DNA from: Streptomyces rochei
GTDB taxonomy: Bacteria > Actinomycetota > Actinomycetes > Streptomycetales > Streptomycetaceae
Direction: 5' to 3'
NCBI GenBank assembly: GCA_002155895.1
Contig: MUMD01000054.1
Coordinates: 1 to 34,714 of the forward strand
DNA: 34,714 nucleotides
The notes under the pieces are model-generated. The model ran no database searches. It was not told the DNA's origin and worked only from the letters and a program-made list of their open reading frames with translations. This document shows, one piece after another, positions 7,525 to 15,970 of the stretch (position 1 is its first letter; every line of letters begins with the position of its first letter). The translations under genes were made by a program, and so were the position numbers.

Positions 7525-9768
7525 GTGCCCCGCACCGCCCTGCGTATCTGTCCCCTGTGCGAGGCCACCTGCGGCCTGGTCCTCACCGTGGACGGCACCA
7601 CGGTCACCGCCGCACGCGGCGACCGCGACGATGTCTTCAGCCGCGGATTCGTCTGCCCCAAGGGCGCGTCCTTCGGCGCCGCCGACGCCGACCCCGACCG
7701 GCTGCGCTCGCCGCTGGTGCGCAGGGGCGGCGAGCTGCGCGAGGCCGGCTGGGAGGAGGCCTTCGACGCGGTCGCCGTCGGCGTCCGGCCCGTCGTCGAG
7801 CGGTACGGACCGCACGCCGTCGGCGTGGTCCTCGGCAACCCCAACGTGCACACGATGGCCGGCGCCCTCTACCCGCCCGTCCTGCTCGGCGCCCTGGGCA
7901 CCCGCAGCCTCTTCACCGCCTCCACGGTGGACCAGATGCCCAAGCACGTCTCCAGCGGGCTGCTCTTCGGCGATGCGAACGCCATCCCGGTCCCCGACCT
8001 CGACCGCACCGACCACCTCCTCCTCATCGGCGCCAACCCGCTCGAGTCCAACGGGAGCCTGTGCACCGCGCCCGACTTCCCCGGCCGGCTCAAGGCCCTC
8101 AGGGCGCGCGGCGGTACCCTCACCGTCATCGACCCGCGCCGCACCCGCACCGCGAAGCTCGCCGACCGGCACGTGGCGATCCGCCCCGGCACCGACGCGC
8201 TGCTCCTCGCCGCGACGGCGCAGGTGCTGTTCGAGGAGGGCCTGGTGGACCTCGGCGCACTGGCGCCCCACGTGGAGGGCGTCACCGAACTCGGCCGGGC
8301 GCTGCGCGACTTCACCCCGGAGTCCGTCGCCGCCGCCTGCGAGGTGGACGCCGAGGTGACCCGCGCCCTGGCCCGCGAACTCGCCGCCGCCCCCACCGCC
8401 GCCGTGTACGGCCGCATCGGCAGTTGCACCGTCCCGCACGGCACCCTCGCCAGCTGGCTGGTCGACGTCCTCAACGTCCTCACCGGAAACCTCGACCGGC
8501 CCGGCGGAGCGCTGTTCCCGCAGGCCGCCACCGACAGGACGCCCCGGCCCGCCGGGCCCGGCCGCGGCTTCGCGCTCGGCCGCTGGCGCTCCCGGGTGAG
8601 CGGACACCCCGAGGCCAAGGGCGAGCTGCCCCTGTCCGCCCTCGCCGAGGAGATCGACACCGTCACCGACGAGGGCGAACCGGTGCGCGCGCTGCTCACC
8701 GTCGCCGCCAACCCCGTGCTGTCCGCACCCGATGGCGACCGCCTCGACAAGGCGCTGGCCTCCCTCGACTTCATGGTGAGCGTCGACCCGTACCTGAACG
8801 AGACCTCCCGCCACGCCCACGTCGTCCTGCCGCCGCCCCCGCCGTCCCAGAGCCCGCACCACGACTTCGCCTTCAACACCCTCGCGGTGCGCAACCAGGT
8901 CCGCTACACCCGTCCCGCCGTCCCGCTGGAGCCGGGCCGGATGGCCGAGACCGAGATCCTGGCCCGCCTCACCCTGGCCGTCACCGGCGGGCACGGCACC
9001 GACCCGGCGGCCGTCGACGCCGCGGTCGTCGAGCGGACCCTCGGCGCAGCCGTCCGGGACCCGCACTCGCCCGTCCACGGCCGCGACCCCGGCGAGCTGG
9101 CCGCGCGCCTCACCGGGGAGAACGGCCCCGAGCGGCGCCTCGACCTGATGCTGCGCCTCGGCCCCTACGGCGACGGCTTCGGGGCCCGGCCGGACGGGCT
9201 GACCCTCCAGCGGCTCCTCGCCCACCCGCACGGCATCGACCTCGGCCCGCTGCGCCCGCGCCTTCCCCAGCCGCTGAAGACCCGCAGCGGCAAGGTGGAG
9301 CTGCTGCCGGGTCCGATCGCCGCCGATCTGCCGCGCCTGCGCCGGGCCATGGCCGAGCGCCCCGCGGGGCCGGTCCTCGTCGGCCGCCGCCATCTGAGGT
9401 CCAACAACAGCTGGATGCACAACGTCCCCGCCCTCACCGGCGGCTCCAACCGCTGCACCCTGCAGCTGCACCCCGACGACGCCGACCGGCTCGGCCTGCG
9501 CGACGGTCAGCCCGTGCGGGTCGAGGGCGCCGGGGGAGCGGTGACCGCGCCCGCCGAGGTCACCGACACCGTCCGGCCCGGTGTGGTCAGCCTCCCGCAC
9601 GGCTGGGGCCACGACCGCCCCGGCACCCGCCTCACCCACGCCGCCACCGATCCCGGCGTCAACGTCAACCAGCTCCTCGACGGCAGCCTGCTCGACCCGC
9701 TCTCGGGCAACGCGGTCCTCAACGGCGTACCGGTAAAGCTCACGCCACTGACCGGCACAAAGCTGTGA
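7525..9768 (+). CDS. Molybdopterin-dependent oxidoreductase, substrate unknown
   Basis: A 747-residue cytoplasmic enzyme of the DMSO-reductase superfamily. Cys9, Cys12, Cys16 and Cys44 (CPLCEATC ... FVCPKG) should bind one [4Fe-4S] cluster, and Lys46 sits at the position of the relay lysine in assimilatory nitrate reductases. Cofactor-binding blocks follow (LIGANPLESNG, VIDPRRTRTAKLADRHVAIRPGTD, GSCTVPHGTLASW), and the C-terminal dinucleotide-binding domain runs from about residue 615 (NNSWMHNVPALTGG). Where nitrate reductases and formate dehydrogenases carry Cys or Sec as metal ligand, the stretch DQMPKHVSSGLLFG has neither. There is no Tat signal, FAD, ferredoxin or second subunit gene beside it, so the electron partner is unknown. 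Start GTG 7525 follows GGGAGG. Confidence 0.9.
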   Translation: MPRTALRICPLCEATCGLVLTVDGTTVTAARGDRDDVFSRGFVCPKGASFGAADADPDRLRSPLVRRGGELREAGWEEAFDAVAVGVRPVVERYGPHAVGVVLGNPNVHTMAGALYPPVLLGALGTRSLFTASTVDQMPKHVSSGLLFGDANAIPVPDLDRTDHLLLIGANPLESNGSLCTAPDFPGRLKALRARGGTLTVIDPRRTRTAKLADRHVAIRPGTDALLLAATAQVLFEEGLVDLGALAPHVEGVTELGRALRDFTPESVAAACEVDAEVTRALARELAAAPTAAVYGRIGSCTVPHGTLASWLVDVLNVLTGNLDRPGGALFPQAATDRTPRPAGPGRGFALGRWRSRVSGHPEAKGELPLSALAEEIDTVTDEGEPVRALLTVAANPVLSAPDGDRLDKALASLDFMVSVDPYLNETSRHAHVVLPPPPPSQSPHHDFAFNTLAVRNQVRYTRPAVPLEPGRMAETEILARLTLAVTGGHGTDPAAVDAAVVERTLGAAVRDPHSPVHGRDPGELAARLTGENGPERRLDLMLRLGPYGDGFGARPDGLTLQRLLAHPHGIDLGPLRPRLPQPLKTRSGKVELLPGPIAADLPRLRRAMAERPAGPVLVGRRHLRSNNSWMHNVPALTGGSNRCTLQLHPDDADRLGLRDGQPVRVEGAGGAVTAPAEVTDTVRPGVVSLPHGWGHDRPGTRLTHAATDPGVNVNQLLDGSLLDPLSGNAVLNGVPVKLTPLTGTKL

Positions 9769-9796
9769 CCTGGAGTTTTGCGCTTATTGCTCGCGT

Positions 9797-9813
9797 GTCA
9801 ACATCTTGTTAAC
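9797..9813. promoter_or_regulatory. Palindromic operator candidate before the citrate transporter
   Basis: GTCAACATCTTGTTAAC has two 7-base half sites with one mismatch and a 3-base centre, in an AT-richer island right after the molybdoenzyme gene. It is placed as expected for a regulator of the downstream transporter; the regulator is not in this window as far as I can tell. Confidence 0.5.
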
Positions 9814-9826
9814 GCCGCTTCACGGC

Positions 9827-9883
9827 ACCTAACGTCGCTCGCACCGCCTGCCCCGGTGGGATGTTCAAGGGCGAACGTTAGGT
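9827..9883 (+). promoter_or_regulatory. Possible mRNA leader hairpin covering the ribosome site
   Basis: ACCTAACGT (9827-9835) is perfectly complementary to ACGTTAGGT (9875-9883), with three further pairs after a bulge. The right arm ends in TTAGGT, the only ribosome-site-like sequence before the transporter ATG at 9892. If transcription starts upstream of 9827 the hairpin would hide the ribosome site, suggesting translational control. It could instead be a long-spaced DNA operator. Confidence 0.45.
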
Positions 9884-9891
9884 ACTCACTC

Positions 9892-11328
9892 ATGCTGACC
9901 ATCCTCGGCTTCGCCATGATCGCGACCTTCCTGGTCCTGATCATGATGAAGAAGATGTCGCCGATCGCGGCGCTCGTGCTGATCCCCGCGCTGTTCTGCG
10001 TGTTCGTCGGCAAGGGCGCCCACCTCGGTGACTACGTCATCGACGGCGTGTCCAGTCTCGCCCCCACCGCGGCGATGCTCATGTTCGCGATCGTCTACTT
10101 CGGGGTGATGATCGACGTCGGGCTCTTCGACCCGATCGTCCGGGCCATCCTGAGGTTCTGCAAGGCCGACCCGATGCGGATCGTCGTCGGCACGGCCCTG
10201 CTCGCCGCGATCGTCTCGCTGGACGGCGACGGCTCCACCACCTTCATGATCACGGTCTCGGCGATGTACCCGCTGTACAAGCGGCTGAAGATGAGCCTGG
10301 TCGTGATGACCGGTGTCGCCGCGATGGCCAACGGTGTGATGAACACCCTGCCCTGGGGCGGCCCCACCGCCCGTGCCGCCACCGCGCTGAAGGTCGACGC
10401 CACCGACATCTTCGTCCCGATGATCCCGGCACTCGCCGTCGGTCTCCTCGCGGTCGTCGTGCTGGCGTACGTCCTCGGTCTGCGCGAGCGCAGGCGGCTG
10501 GGCACGCTGACGCTGGACGAGGCGCTGGCGCGGGAGCCGGAGAGCGAGACGGTGCTGGTCGGGGCGGGTTCCGGCACCGCGTCCGGTGCCAAGCCCGGTG
10601 CGAAGTCCGGCGGCGGGGCCGGCTCCGGCACCGGTGAGGACGCGGACGCCGGCCCGGCCACCGCGGACGGCGGGTCCGACGACGACTTCCAGGGCCTGGA
10701 CCCGAACCGGGCCACCCTGCGTCCCAAGCTGTACTGGTTCAACGCGCTGCTCACGGTCGCCCTGCTCACCGCCATGATCATGGAGTGGCTGCCGATCCCG
10801 GTGCTGTTCCTGATCGGCGCCGCGCTCGCGCTCACCGTCAACTTCCCGCACATCCCGGACCAGAAGGCCCGGATCGCGGCCCACGCCGACAACGTGCTCA
10901 ACGTCTCCGGCATGGTCTTCGCCGCCGCCGTCTTCACCGGGGTCCTCACGGGCACCGGCATGGTCGACCACATGGCCAACTGGCTCGTGGACACCATCCC
11001 CGACGGCATGGGCCCGCACATGGGCCTGGTCACCGGCCTGCTCAGCCTGCCGCTGACGTACTTCATGTCGAACGACGGCTTCTACTTCGGCGTCCTGCCC
11101 GTGCTCGCCGAGGCCGGCCAGGCGCACGGCGTGTCGACGCTGGAGATCGCCCGCGCCTCGATCGTCGGCCAGCCGCTGCACATGTCCAGCCCGCTCGTCC
11201 CGGCCGTCTACGTCCTGGTCGGCATGGCCAAGGTCGAGTTCGGCGACCACACGAAGTTCGTCGTGAAGTGGGCGGTCCTGACGAGCCTGGTCATTCTCGG
11301 AGCGGGCATCCTGTTCGGCATCATCTGA
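9892..11328 (+). CDS. CitMHS-family citrate-metal symporter
   Basis: A 478-residue inner-membrane carrier that imports citrate complexed to a divalent or trivalent metal with protons. Many hydrophobic helices are visible, with family blocks VSLDGDGSTTFMITVSAMYPLYKRL and MNTLPWGGPTARAATAL in the first half and LTYFMSNDGFYFGVLPVL with GQPLHMSSPLVPAVYVLVG in the second. A long Gly/Ser/Ala/Asp-rich cytoplasmic loop (about residues 220-270) joins the halves. The S. coelicolor homologue (SCO1710, from memory) was shown to carry metal-citrate including iron and calcium. ATG 9892 starts directly with the first membrane helix; the ribosome site is weak and may be sequestered. A strong terminator follows. 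Confidence 0.93.
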   Translation: MLTILGFAMIATFLVLIMMKKMSPIAALVLIPALFCVFVGKGAHLGDYVIDGVSSLAPTAAMLMFAIVYFGVMIDVGLFDPIVRAILRFCKADPMRIVVGTALLAAIVSLDGDGSTTFMITVSAMYPLYKRLKMSLVVMTGVAAMANGVMNTLPWGGPTARAATALKVDATDIFVPMIPALAVGLLAVVVLAYVLGLRERRRLGTLTLDEALAREPESETVLVGAGSGTASGAKPGAKSGGGAGSGTGEDADAGPATADGGSDDDFQGLDPNRATLRPKLYWFNALLTVALLTAMIMEWLPIPVLFLIGAALALTVNFPHIPDQKARIAAHADNVLNVSGMVFAAAVFTGVLTGTGMVDHMANWLVDTIPDGMGPHMGLVTGLLSLPLTYFMSNDGFYFGVLPVLAEAGQAHGVSTLEIARASIVGQPLHMSSPLVPAVYVLVGMAKVEFGDHTKFVVKWAVLTSLVILGAGILFGII

Positions 11329-11336
11329 TCATCGGA

Positions 11337-11381
11337 CCGGTTCCCCGGGCGGCTCCCTCGCGGAGCCGCCCGGGGAACCGG
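11337..11381. terminator. Strong hairpin terminator after the citrate transporter
   Basis: A perfect 20-bp stem (11337-11356 with 11362-11381) with a CTCGC loop lies 8 bases after the transporter stop codon. It should insulate the transporter from the MFS gene, which then needs its own promoter or limited read-through. Confidence 0.88.
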
Positions 11382-11402
11382 CGGTCCGGGAAGGAAACGA
11401 CC

Positions 11403-12719
11403 ATGGCGCCCGGTGGGAACCGCGGCTGGCTGCTCCGCATCGTCATCGCCTTCGGCTTCGCCCAGGGGGCGGTGTCGATGGCCCGGCCCGCCGTCTCCTA
11501 CCGGGCCCTGGCGCTGGGCGCGGACGAGCGGGCGGTCGGCGTCATCGCCGGTGTCTACGCGCTGCTGCCGCTGTTCGCCGCCGTCCCGCTCGGCCGCCGC
11601 ACCGACCACGGCCGCTGCGCACCGCTGCTGCCCGTCGGCGTGGTCCTCATCGCCGGCGGCTGCGCGCTCAGCGGCGTCGCCGGTTCCCTGTGGGCGATGG
11701 CCCTGTGGAGCGGCGTCATGGGCCTCGGCCACCTGTGCTTCGTCATCGGCGCCCAGTCGCTGGTCGCGCGTCAGTCCGCGCCACACGAACAGGACCGCAA
11801 CTTCGGCCACTTCACCATCGGGGCCTCGCTCGGACAACTGGTCGGCCCCATCGCCGCGGGCGCGCTGATCGGCGGGCACGACATGGCGGGCAGCAGCGCC
11901 CTCGCCCTGGTGGTGGCGGGCGCGGGCGCCGCCGTCGCGTTCACGTCGCTGTGGCGGATAGAGCACCCGGGCGCCGCCGGTTCCCGTGCGGAAGCCGGGG
12001 CGCGGGTGCCCGTGGGGAGCATCCTGCGCGCCCGGGGCGTCCCCGGCGGCATCCTGATCAGCCTGTCCGTGCTGTCCGCCACCGACATCCTCACCGCCTA
12101 CCTGCCGGTGGTCGGCGAGCACCGGGGCATCTCCCCGGCCCTGATCGGCGTCCTGCTCAGCCTGCGCGCGGCGGCCACGATCGCCTGCCGGCTGGTGCTC
12201 ACGCCCCTGTTGCGGCTGCTCGGCCGCACGGCGCTGCTGACGGTCACCTGTCTGCTGGCCGCCCTGCTGTGCGCGGGCGTCGCCCTGCCGGTGCCGGTGT
12301 GGGCGCTCGCGCTGATGCTGGTCGTCCTCGGCTTCTGCCTCGGCGTCGGCCAGCCGCTGTCCATGACGACCGTCGTCCAGGCGGCTCCCGACGGCGCGCG
12401 CTCCACCGCCCTCGCCCTGCGCCTGACCGGCAACCGGCTCGGTCAGGTCGCCGCGCCCGCCGCGGCCGGCCTGGTCGCGGGAGTCGCGGGCGTCGCCGCG
12501 CCGTTCGTGATGCTCGGCGCCCTGCTGCTCCTCTCCTCGGGCGTCGCCCTGCGCTCGCCGTCCGCCGGGGCGCCCGCCGATGGTGACGGCCGGCGGCGGC
12601 CTGGCAGGATGACGCGGACCGCCTCGCGAGGGTCGGGCGACCCGCAAGGGCCGGACGAACCGCGAAGGGCGGGCGACCCGCACGGCTCGGACCACTCGGA
12701 AAGCAGGGAACGCGCGTGA
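11403..12719 (+). CDS. MFS transporter
   Basis: A 438-residue major facilitator with about twelve hydrophobic segments. The loop between helices 2 and 3 carries PLGRRTDHGR, a form of the family's G-R-x-T-D motif. The second half includes ILTAYLPVVGEHRGISPALIGVLLSLRAAATI, typical of efflux-type carriers, and FCLGVGQPLSMTTVVQAAP. The substrate is not readable. ATG 11403 has a good GGAAGGAAA ribosome site although it follows a terminator hairpin by only 21 bases. The last 30 residues are hydrophilic and encoded by a degenerate 18-bp repeat. The stop overlaps the start of a small membrane protein gene. Confidence 0.88.
   Translation: MAPGGNRGWLLRIVIAFGFAQGAVSMARPAVSYRALALGADERAVGVIAGVYALLPLFAAVPLGRRTDHGRCAPLLPVGVVLIAGGCALSGVAGSLWAMALWSGVMGLGHLCFVIGAQSLVARQSAPHEQDRNFGHFTIGASLGQLVGPIAAGALIGGHDMAGSSALALVVAGAGAAVAFTSLWRIEHPGAAGSRAEAGARVPVGSILRARGVPGGILISLSVLSATDILTAYLPVVGEHRGISPALIGVLLSLRAAATIACRLVLTPLLRLLGRTALLTVTCLLAALLCAGVALPVPVWALALMLVVLGFCLGVGQPLSMTTVVQAAPDGARSTALALRLTGNRLGQVAAPAAAGLVAGVAGVAAPFVMLGALLLLSSGVALRSPSAGAPADGDGRRRPGRMTRTASRGSGDPQGPDEPRRAGDPHGSDHSESRERA
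12619..12690 (+). repeat. 18-bp tandem repeat encoding the MFS tail
   Basis: Units at 12637-12654, 12655-12672 and 12673-12690 (GCGACCCGCAAGGGCCGG-like), with a more diverged copy at 12619-12636. They encode six-residue units GDPQGP, DEPRRA and GDPHGS. The tail probably grew by slippage and may vary in copy number between strains. Confidence 0.75.
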
Positions 12720-12901
12720 TCCTCATCCTTCTGTCCGCGGTCCTCATCCTGGTCGTGGGCGGCTGCGTCTGCGTGGTGTGGGCGGCCCGGGGCGGCCCCC
12801 GCTGGACCCGGGTGGTGGCCAGGGGAACGCTGCTGGCGGGCGAGTTGACGCGCTCGTCGGGCCGCGGTGGGAACGGCCGCGGCGGCGACGCGGACGACTG
12901 A
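12716..12901 (+). CDS. Small single-pass membrane protein
   Basis: A 61-residue protein: an N-terminal hydrophobic helix (ILILLSAVLILVVGGCVCVVWAA, one long segment from residue 2) followed by a basic region and a Gly/Asp-rich tail GRGGDADD. GTG 12716 overlaps the MFS stop (GTGA), and AGGGAA lies just upstream, so translation is coupled to the MFS gene. It may help or stabilise that transporter; no family is recognised. The overlap and ribosome site argue that it is real despite its size. Confidence 0.7.
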   Translation: MILILLSAVLILVVGGCVCVVWAARGGPRWTRVVARGTLLAGELTRSSGRGGNGRGGDADD

Positions 12902-13100
12902 GGCGCCGTCGCCCGCCCTCACCTGAATCCGGACGTCCGCTTTCTCACCAGATGGACACCCGCACCGAGATTGAGTCCGGCGTCTTCCCCCGGCCGCGCA
13001 CAGTCCGTTAACTTCCGTGACTCACACGCCCCGTACGACCCGCACGAGGGCGTCCGACCGCGGAGCACCAGCGCTCAGTGAGCCCCCGGGGGCACCTCTC

Positions 13101-14438
13101 ATGACACGCGCCATCTCCCTGCACGACGTGAGCAAGACCTACGCGCGAGGCGTCCGCGTGGTGGACCGGCTGTCGCTGGACATCGCGCCCGGCGAGTTCC
13201 TCGTCCTGCTCGGCCCCTCCGGCTGCGGCAAGTCCACCGTGCTGCGCATGATCGCCGGCCTGGAGGAGATCAGCGGGGGCCGGCTGCTGCTGGACGGGGC
13301 CTACGCCAACGACCTGCTCCCCTCCGAGCGGAGCATGGCGATGGTGTTCCAGAACTTCGCCCTGTACCCCAACATGACGACCCGCGGGAACATCGGCTTC
13401 CCCCTGCGCGTCGAGGACCCGCAGGGCGACCACGGCCCCCGCGTGGACGCCACCGCCCGCATGCTGGGCATCGAGGACCTCCTCGACCGCTTTCCGGCCC
13501 AGCTGTCCGGCGGTGAGCGCCAGCGCGTCGCCATGGGCCGGGCCATCTCCCGCCACCCCAGCGCCTTCCTGATGGACGAGCCGCTGTCCAACCTCGACGC
13601 CAAGCTCCGCAACCACCTGCGCGCCGAGATCACCAGGCTGACCCGCGAACTGGGCGTCACCACCGTCTACGTGACCCACGACCAGTCCGAGGCCATGTCC
13701 CTCGGCGACCGCGTGGCCGTCCTGCGCGGAGGCGTCCTCCAGCAGGTGGACACCCCCCGCGCGGTGTACGCCCTGCCGCGCAACGTCTTCGTCGCCGCCT
13801 TCGTCGGCACCCCGCGCATCAACCTCCTGCGCGGACTGGTCCGGGCCCCGCTGGACGGCGCGATGACCATCAGCCTGGGCAAGCAGTACCTGCGCCTGCC
13901 CGAACCGCTCTCCCTGGACCACCAGTTGCTCCGCGTCCAGCAGGGCCGCGAGGTCATCGTGGGTCTGCGCTCGGAGGCCGTGCGGATCGCGAAGCCCTCC
14001 TCGGCCCGCCCCGGCGAGGTGCTGCTCACCGGCCTCGTGGAGCACGTCGAGTTCCAGGGGCACGAGGTCCTCGTCCACTTCGACACCGGTTCGCGCCCGG
14101 CCGTCGTCCCCGACCTGGAGGCCCCCCGCCCCGCCGCCCGCCCGGCCCGGCGCCGCCGCGGCGACGGCACGGTCCTGGACCGCCTGAGGGAACGCGCCGG
14201 TGCCCTGCGCGCCGGACCGGTGGTCGTCCTGGACGAGGCCGACGAGGCCGAGCCCGCGGTCGCCGCCCCGGACGACCGCCTCCCCGGCGACCTGATCGTG
14301 CGGACCACGCCCGACATCGACCTGCGCCACGGCATGCAGGTGCCGCTCCTGGTCGACCTGGCCCACCTGTTCGTCTTCGACCAGCACGGCGACCGGATCT
14401 GCCCGGCCCCGACCCGGCTGCCGGACCTGGAGGAGTGA
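13101..14438 (+). CDS. Orphan ABC ATPase of the sugar-importer (MsiK/UgpC) type
   Basis: A 445-residue ATPase. Walker A GPSGCGKST is at residues 38-46, then FQNFALYPNM (Q-loop), LSGGERQRVAMGRAI (signature), AFLMDEPLSNLDAKLR (Walker B/D-loop) and VTHDQSEAMSLGDRV. The order and spacing are those of CUT1 sugar-importer ATPases, in which one ATPase (MsiK in Streptomyces) can serve many permeases. No permease or binding protein is nearby, so it is an orphan. It is longer than the usual 365-380 residues because a Pro/Arg/Ala-rich then acidic insert of about 55 residues (roughly 340-393) splits the C-terminal regulatory domain. ATG 13101 was chosen; an in-frame GTG at 13017 adds 28 low-complexity residues with no ribosome site. 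Confidence 0.88.
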   Translation: MTRAISLHDVSKTYARGVRVVDRLSLDIAPGEFLVLLGPSGCGKSTVLRMIAGLEEISGGRLLLDGAYANDLLPSERSMAMVFQNFALYPNMTTRGNIGFPLRVEDPQGDHGPRVDATARMLGIEDLLDRFPAQLSGGERQRVAMGRAISRHPSAFLMDEPLSNLDAKLRNHLRAEITRLTRELGVTTVYVTHDQSEAMSLGDRVAVLRGGVLQQVDTPRAVYALPRNVFVAAFVGTPRINLLRGLVRAPLDGAMTISLGKQYLRLPEPLSLDHQLLRVQQGREVIVGLRSEAVRIAKPSSARPGEVLLTGLVEHVEFQGHEVLVHFDTGSRPAVVPDLEAPRPAARPARRRRGDGTVLDRLRERAGALRAGPVVVLDEADEAEPAVAAPDDRLPGDLIVRTTPDIDLRHGMQVPLLVDLAHLFVFDQHGDRICPAPTRLPDLEE

Positions 14439-14475
14439 CACCGCCGGACACCGGCCCACCGGGAGGGTGACCCGC

Positions 14476-14489
14476 GCCACCATGGTGGC
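14476..14489. terminator. Short palindrome after the orphan ATPase
   Basis: GCCACCATGGTGGC, a perfect 14-base palindrome 37 bases after the ATPase stop. It could form a 5-bp stem with a CATG loop and act as a weak terminator, or be a regulator site. Confidence 0.3.
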
Positions 14490-14505
14490 CGCCCCTGGTG
14501 CCGTA

Positions 14506-14524
14506 AAACTATCGGCGCTAGTTT
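14506..14524. promoter_or_regulatory. TetR-type operator at the aldehyde dehydrogenase promoter
   Basis: AAACTATCGGCGCTAGTTT is a 19-bp palindrome with one mismatched pair. It overlaps a -10-like TAGTTT (14519-14524), 37 bases upstream of the aldehyde dehydrogenase start. It matches the 19-bp palindrome at 19673-19691 (between the TetR at 19646 and the acyl-CoA dehydrogenase) in 15 of 19 positions, so that TetR probably controls both. Confidence 0.78.
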
Positions 14525-14561
14525 GGGGCGCGGACGACGAGGCCCGCCCGGAAGGAACCCG

Positions 14562-15950
14562 ATGAAGGCACACGACGGCATGTACATCGACGGCGCCTGG
14601 CGAGACGCCGACGGACGGGACGCGATCGACGTCGTGAACCCGGCCGACGGGCAGGTCATCGGCCAGGTCCCCGCCGGCACCGCCCTGGACGTCGACACCG
14701 CCGTACGGGCCGCCCGCGCCGCACTGCCGGGCTGGTCCGCCACCCCGCCCGCCGAGCGCGCCGCCCGGCTGTCCGCCCTGCGGGACGTGCTGGTGGCCCG
14801 CAAGGACGAGATCGCGGAGACGATCACGGCCGAGCTGGGGTCGCCGCTGAAGTTCTCGCAGGCCGTGCACGCCGCCGCCCCCATCGCGGTGGCCGGCTCC
14901 TACGCGGAGCTGGCGGCGACGTACGCCTTCGAGGAGAAGGTCGGCAACTCCGTCGTCCACCACGAGCCGATCGGCGTCGTCGGCGCCATCACTCCCTGGA
15001 ACTACCCGCTCCACCAGATCGTCGCCAAGGTCGCCCCGGCGCTCGCGGCCGGCTGCACGATCGTGCTGAAGCCCGCCGAGGACACCCCGCTGAACGCCCA
15101 GCTCTTCGCCGAGGCGGTGCACGAGGCGGGCGTCCCCGCCGGTGTCTTCAACCTGGTGACCGGCCTCGGCCCGGTCGCCGGGCAGGCCCTCGCCGAGCAC
15201 CCGGGCGTCGACCTGGTCTCCTTCACCGGCTCCACCGCCGTGGGCCGCCGGATCGGTGCCGCCGCCGGCGCGGCCGTCAAGCGGGTCGCCCTGGAACTGG
15301 GCGGCAAGTCAGCCAACGTGATCCTCCCCAGCGCCGACCTGGCCAAGGCGGTCAACGTCGGCGTCGCCAACGTCATGTCCAACTCCGGTCAGACGTGCAG
15401 CGCCTGGACCCGCATGCTGGTCCACCGCGACCAGTACGACGAGGCCGTGGCGCTGGCCGCCGAGGCGGCCGCCAAGTACGGCGACCGGATCGGCCCCCTG
15501 GTCAACGCCAAGCAGCAGGAGCGGGTGCGCGGCTACATCGAGAAGGGCGTCGCCGAGGGCGCGCGCCTGGTCGCCGGCGGCCCCGAGGCGCCGCGCGAGG
15601 AGGGCTGCTACGTCAGCCCGACGGTCTTCGCCGACGTGACCGAGGACATGACCATCGCCCAGGAGGAGATCTTCGGGCCGGTCCTGTCCATCCTCCGCTA
15701 CGACGACGAGGAGGAGGCACTGCGCATCGCCAACGGCACGGTCTACGGCCTCGCCGGAGCCGTCTGGGCCGGGGACGAGGCCGAGGCGGTCGCCTTCGCC
15801 CGCCGCATGGACACCGGCCAGGTCGACATCAACGGCGGCCGCTTCAACCCGCTGGCCCCCTTCGGCGGCTACAAGCAGTCCGGCGTCGGCCGCGAGCTGG
15901 GCCTGCACGGCCTGACCGAGTACCTGCAGACCAAGTCCCTCCAGTTCTGA
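14562..15950 (+). CDS. NAD(P)-dependent aldehyde dehydrogenase
   Basis: A 462-residue enzyme oxidising an aldehyde to its acid. The class blocks are present: [23 protein letters not shown] for cofactor binding, [11 protein letters not shown], the general base Glu245 in LELGGKS, and nucleophile Cys279 in [14 protein letters not shown], followed by [10 protein letters not shown] and [17 protein letters not shown] 14562 has a GGAAGGAA ribosome site; an in-frame start at 14523 would fall in the operator and -10 region. An alcohol dehydrogenase gene follows after 20 bases, so the pair probably takes an alcohol through its aldehyde to an acid. The substrate is not readable. Confidence 0.95.
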   Translation: MKAHDGMYIDGAWRDADGRDAIDVVNPADGQVIGQVPAGTALDVDTAVRAARAALPGWSATPPAERAARLSALRDVLVARKDEIAETITAELGSPLKFSQAVHAAAPIAVAGSYAELAATYAFEEKVGNSVVHHEPIGVVGAITPWNYPLHQIVAKVAPALAAGCTIVLKPAEDTPLNAQLFAEAVHEAGVPAGVFNLVTGLGPVAGQALAEHPGVDLVSFTGSTAVGRRIGAAAGAAVKRVALELGGKSANVILPSADLAKAVNVGVANVMSNSGQTCSAWTRMLVHRDQYDEAVALAAEAAAKYGDRIGPLVNAKQQERVRGYIEKGVAEGARLVAGGPEAPREEGCYVSPTVFADVTEDMTIAQEEIFGPVLSILRYDDEEEALRIANGTVYGLAGAVWAGDEAEAVAFARRMDTGQVDINGGRFNPLAPFGGYKQSGVGRELGLHGLTEYLQTKSLQF

Positions 15951-15970
15951 GCCAGGGAGCAGCCCACGTC

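Noticed and set aside
7483..9639. Long open frame (718 codons) on the minus strand
   Set aside because: It is antisense to the molybdoenzyme, has low-complexity Gly/Ala/Val/Asp composition, and shows no family motif; such shadows are expected in GC-rich DNA.
13017..13100. Upstream GTG start for the orphan ABC ATPase
   Set aside because: The extra 28 residues are low-complexity, lie before the conserved family N-terminus and lack a ribosome site.
13008..15200. Long open frame (730 codons) on the minus strand
   Set aside because: It crosses two clearly real genes (ABC ATPase, aldehyde dehydrogenase) in antisense and has no recognisable domain.
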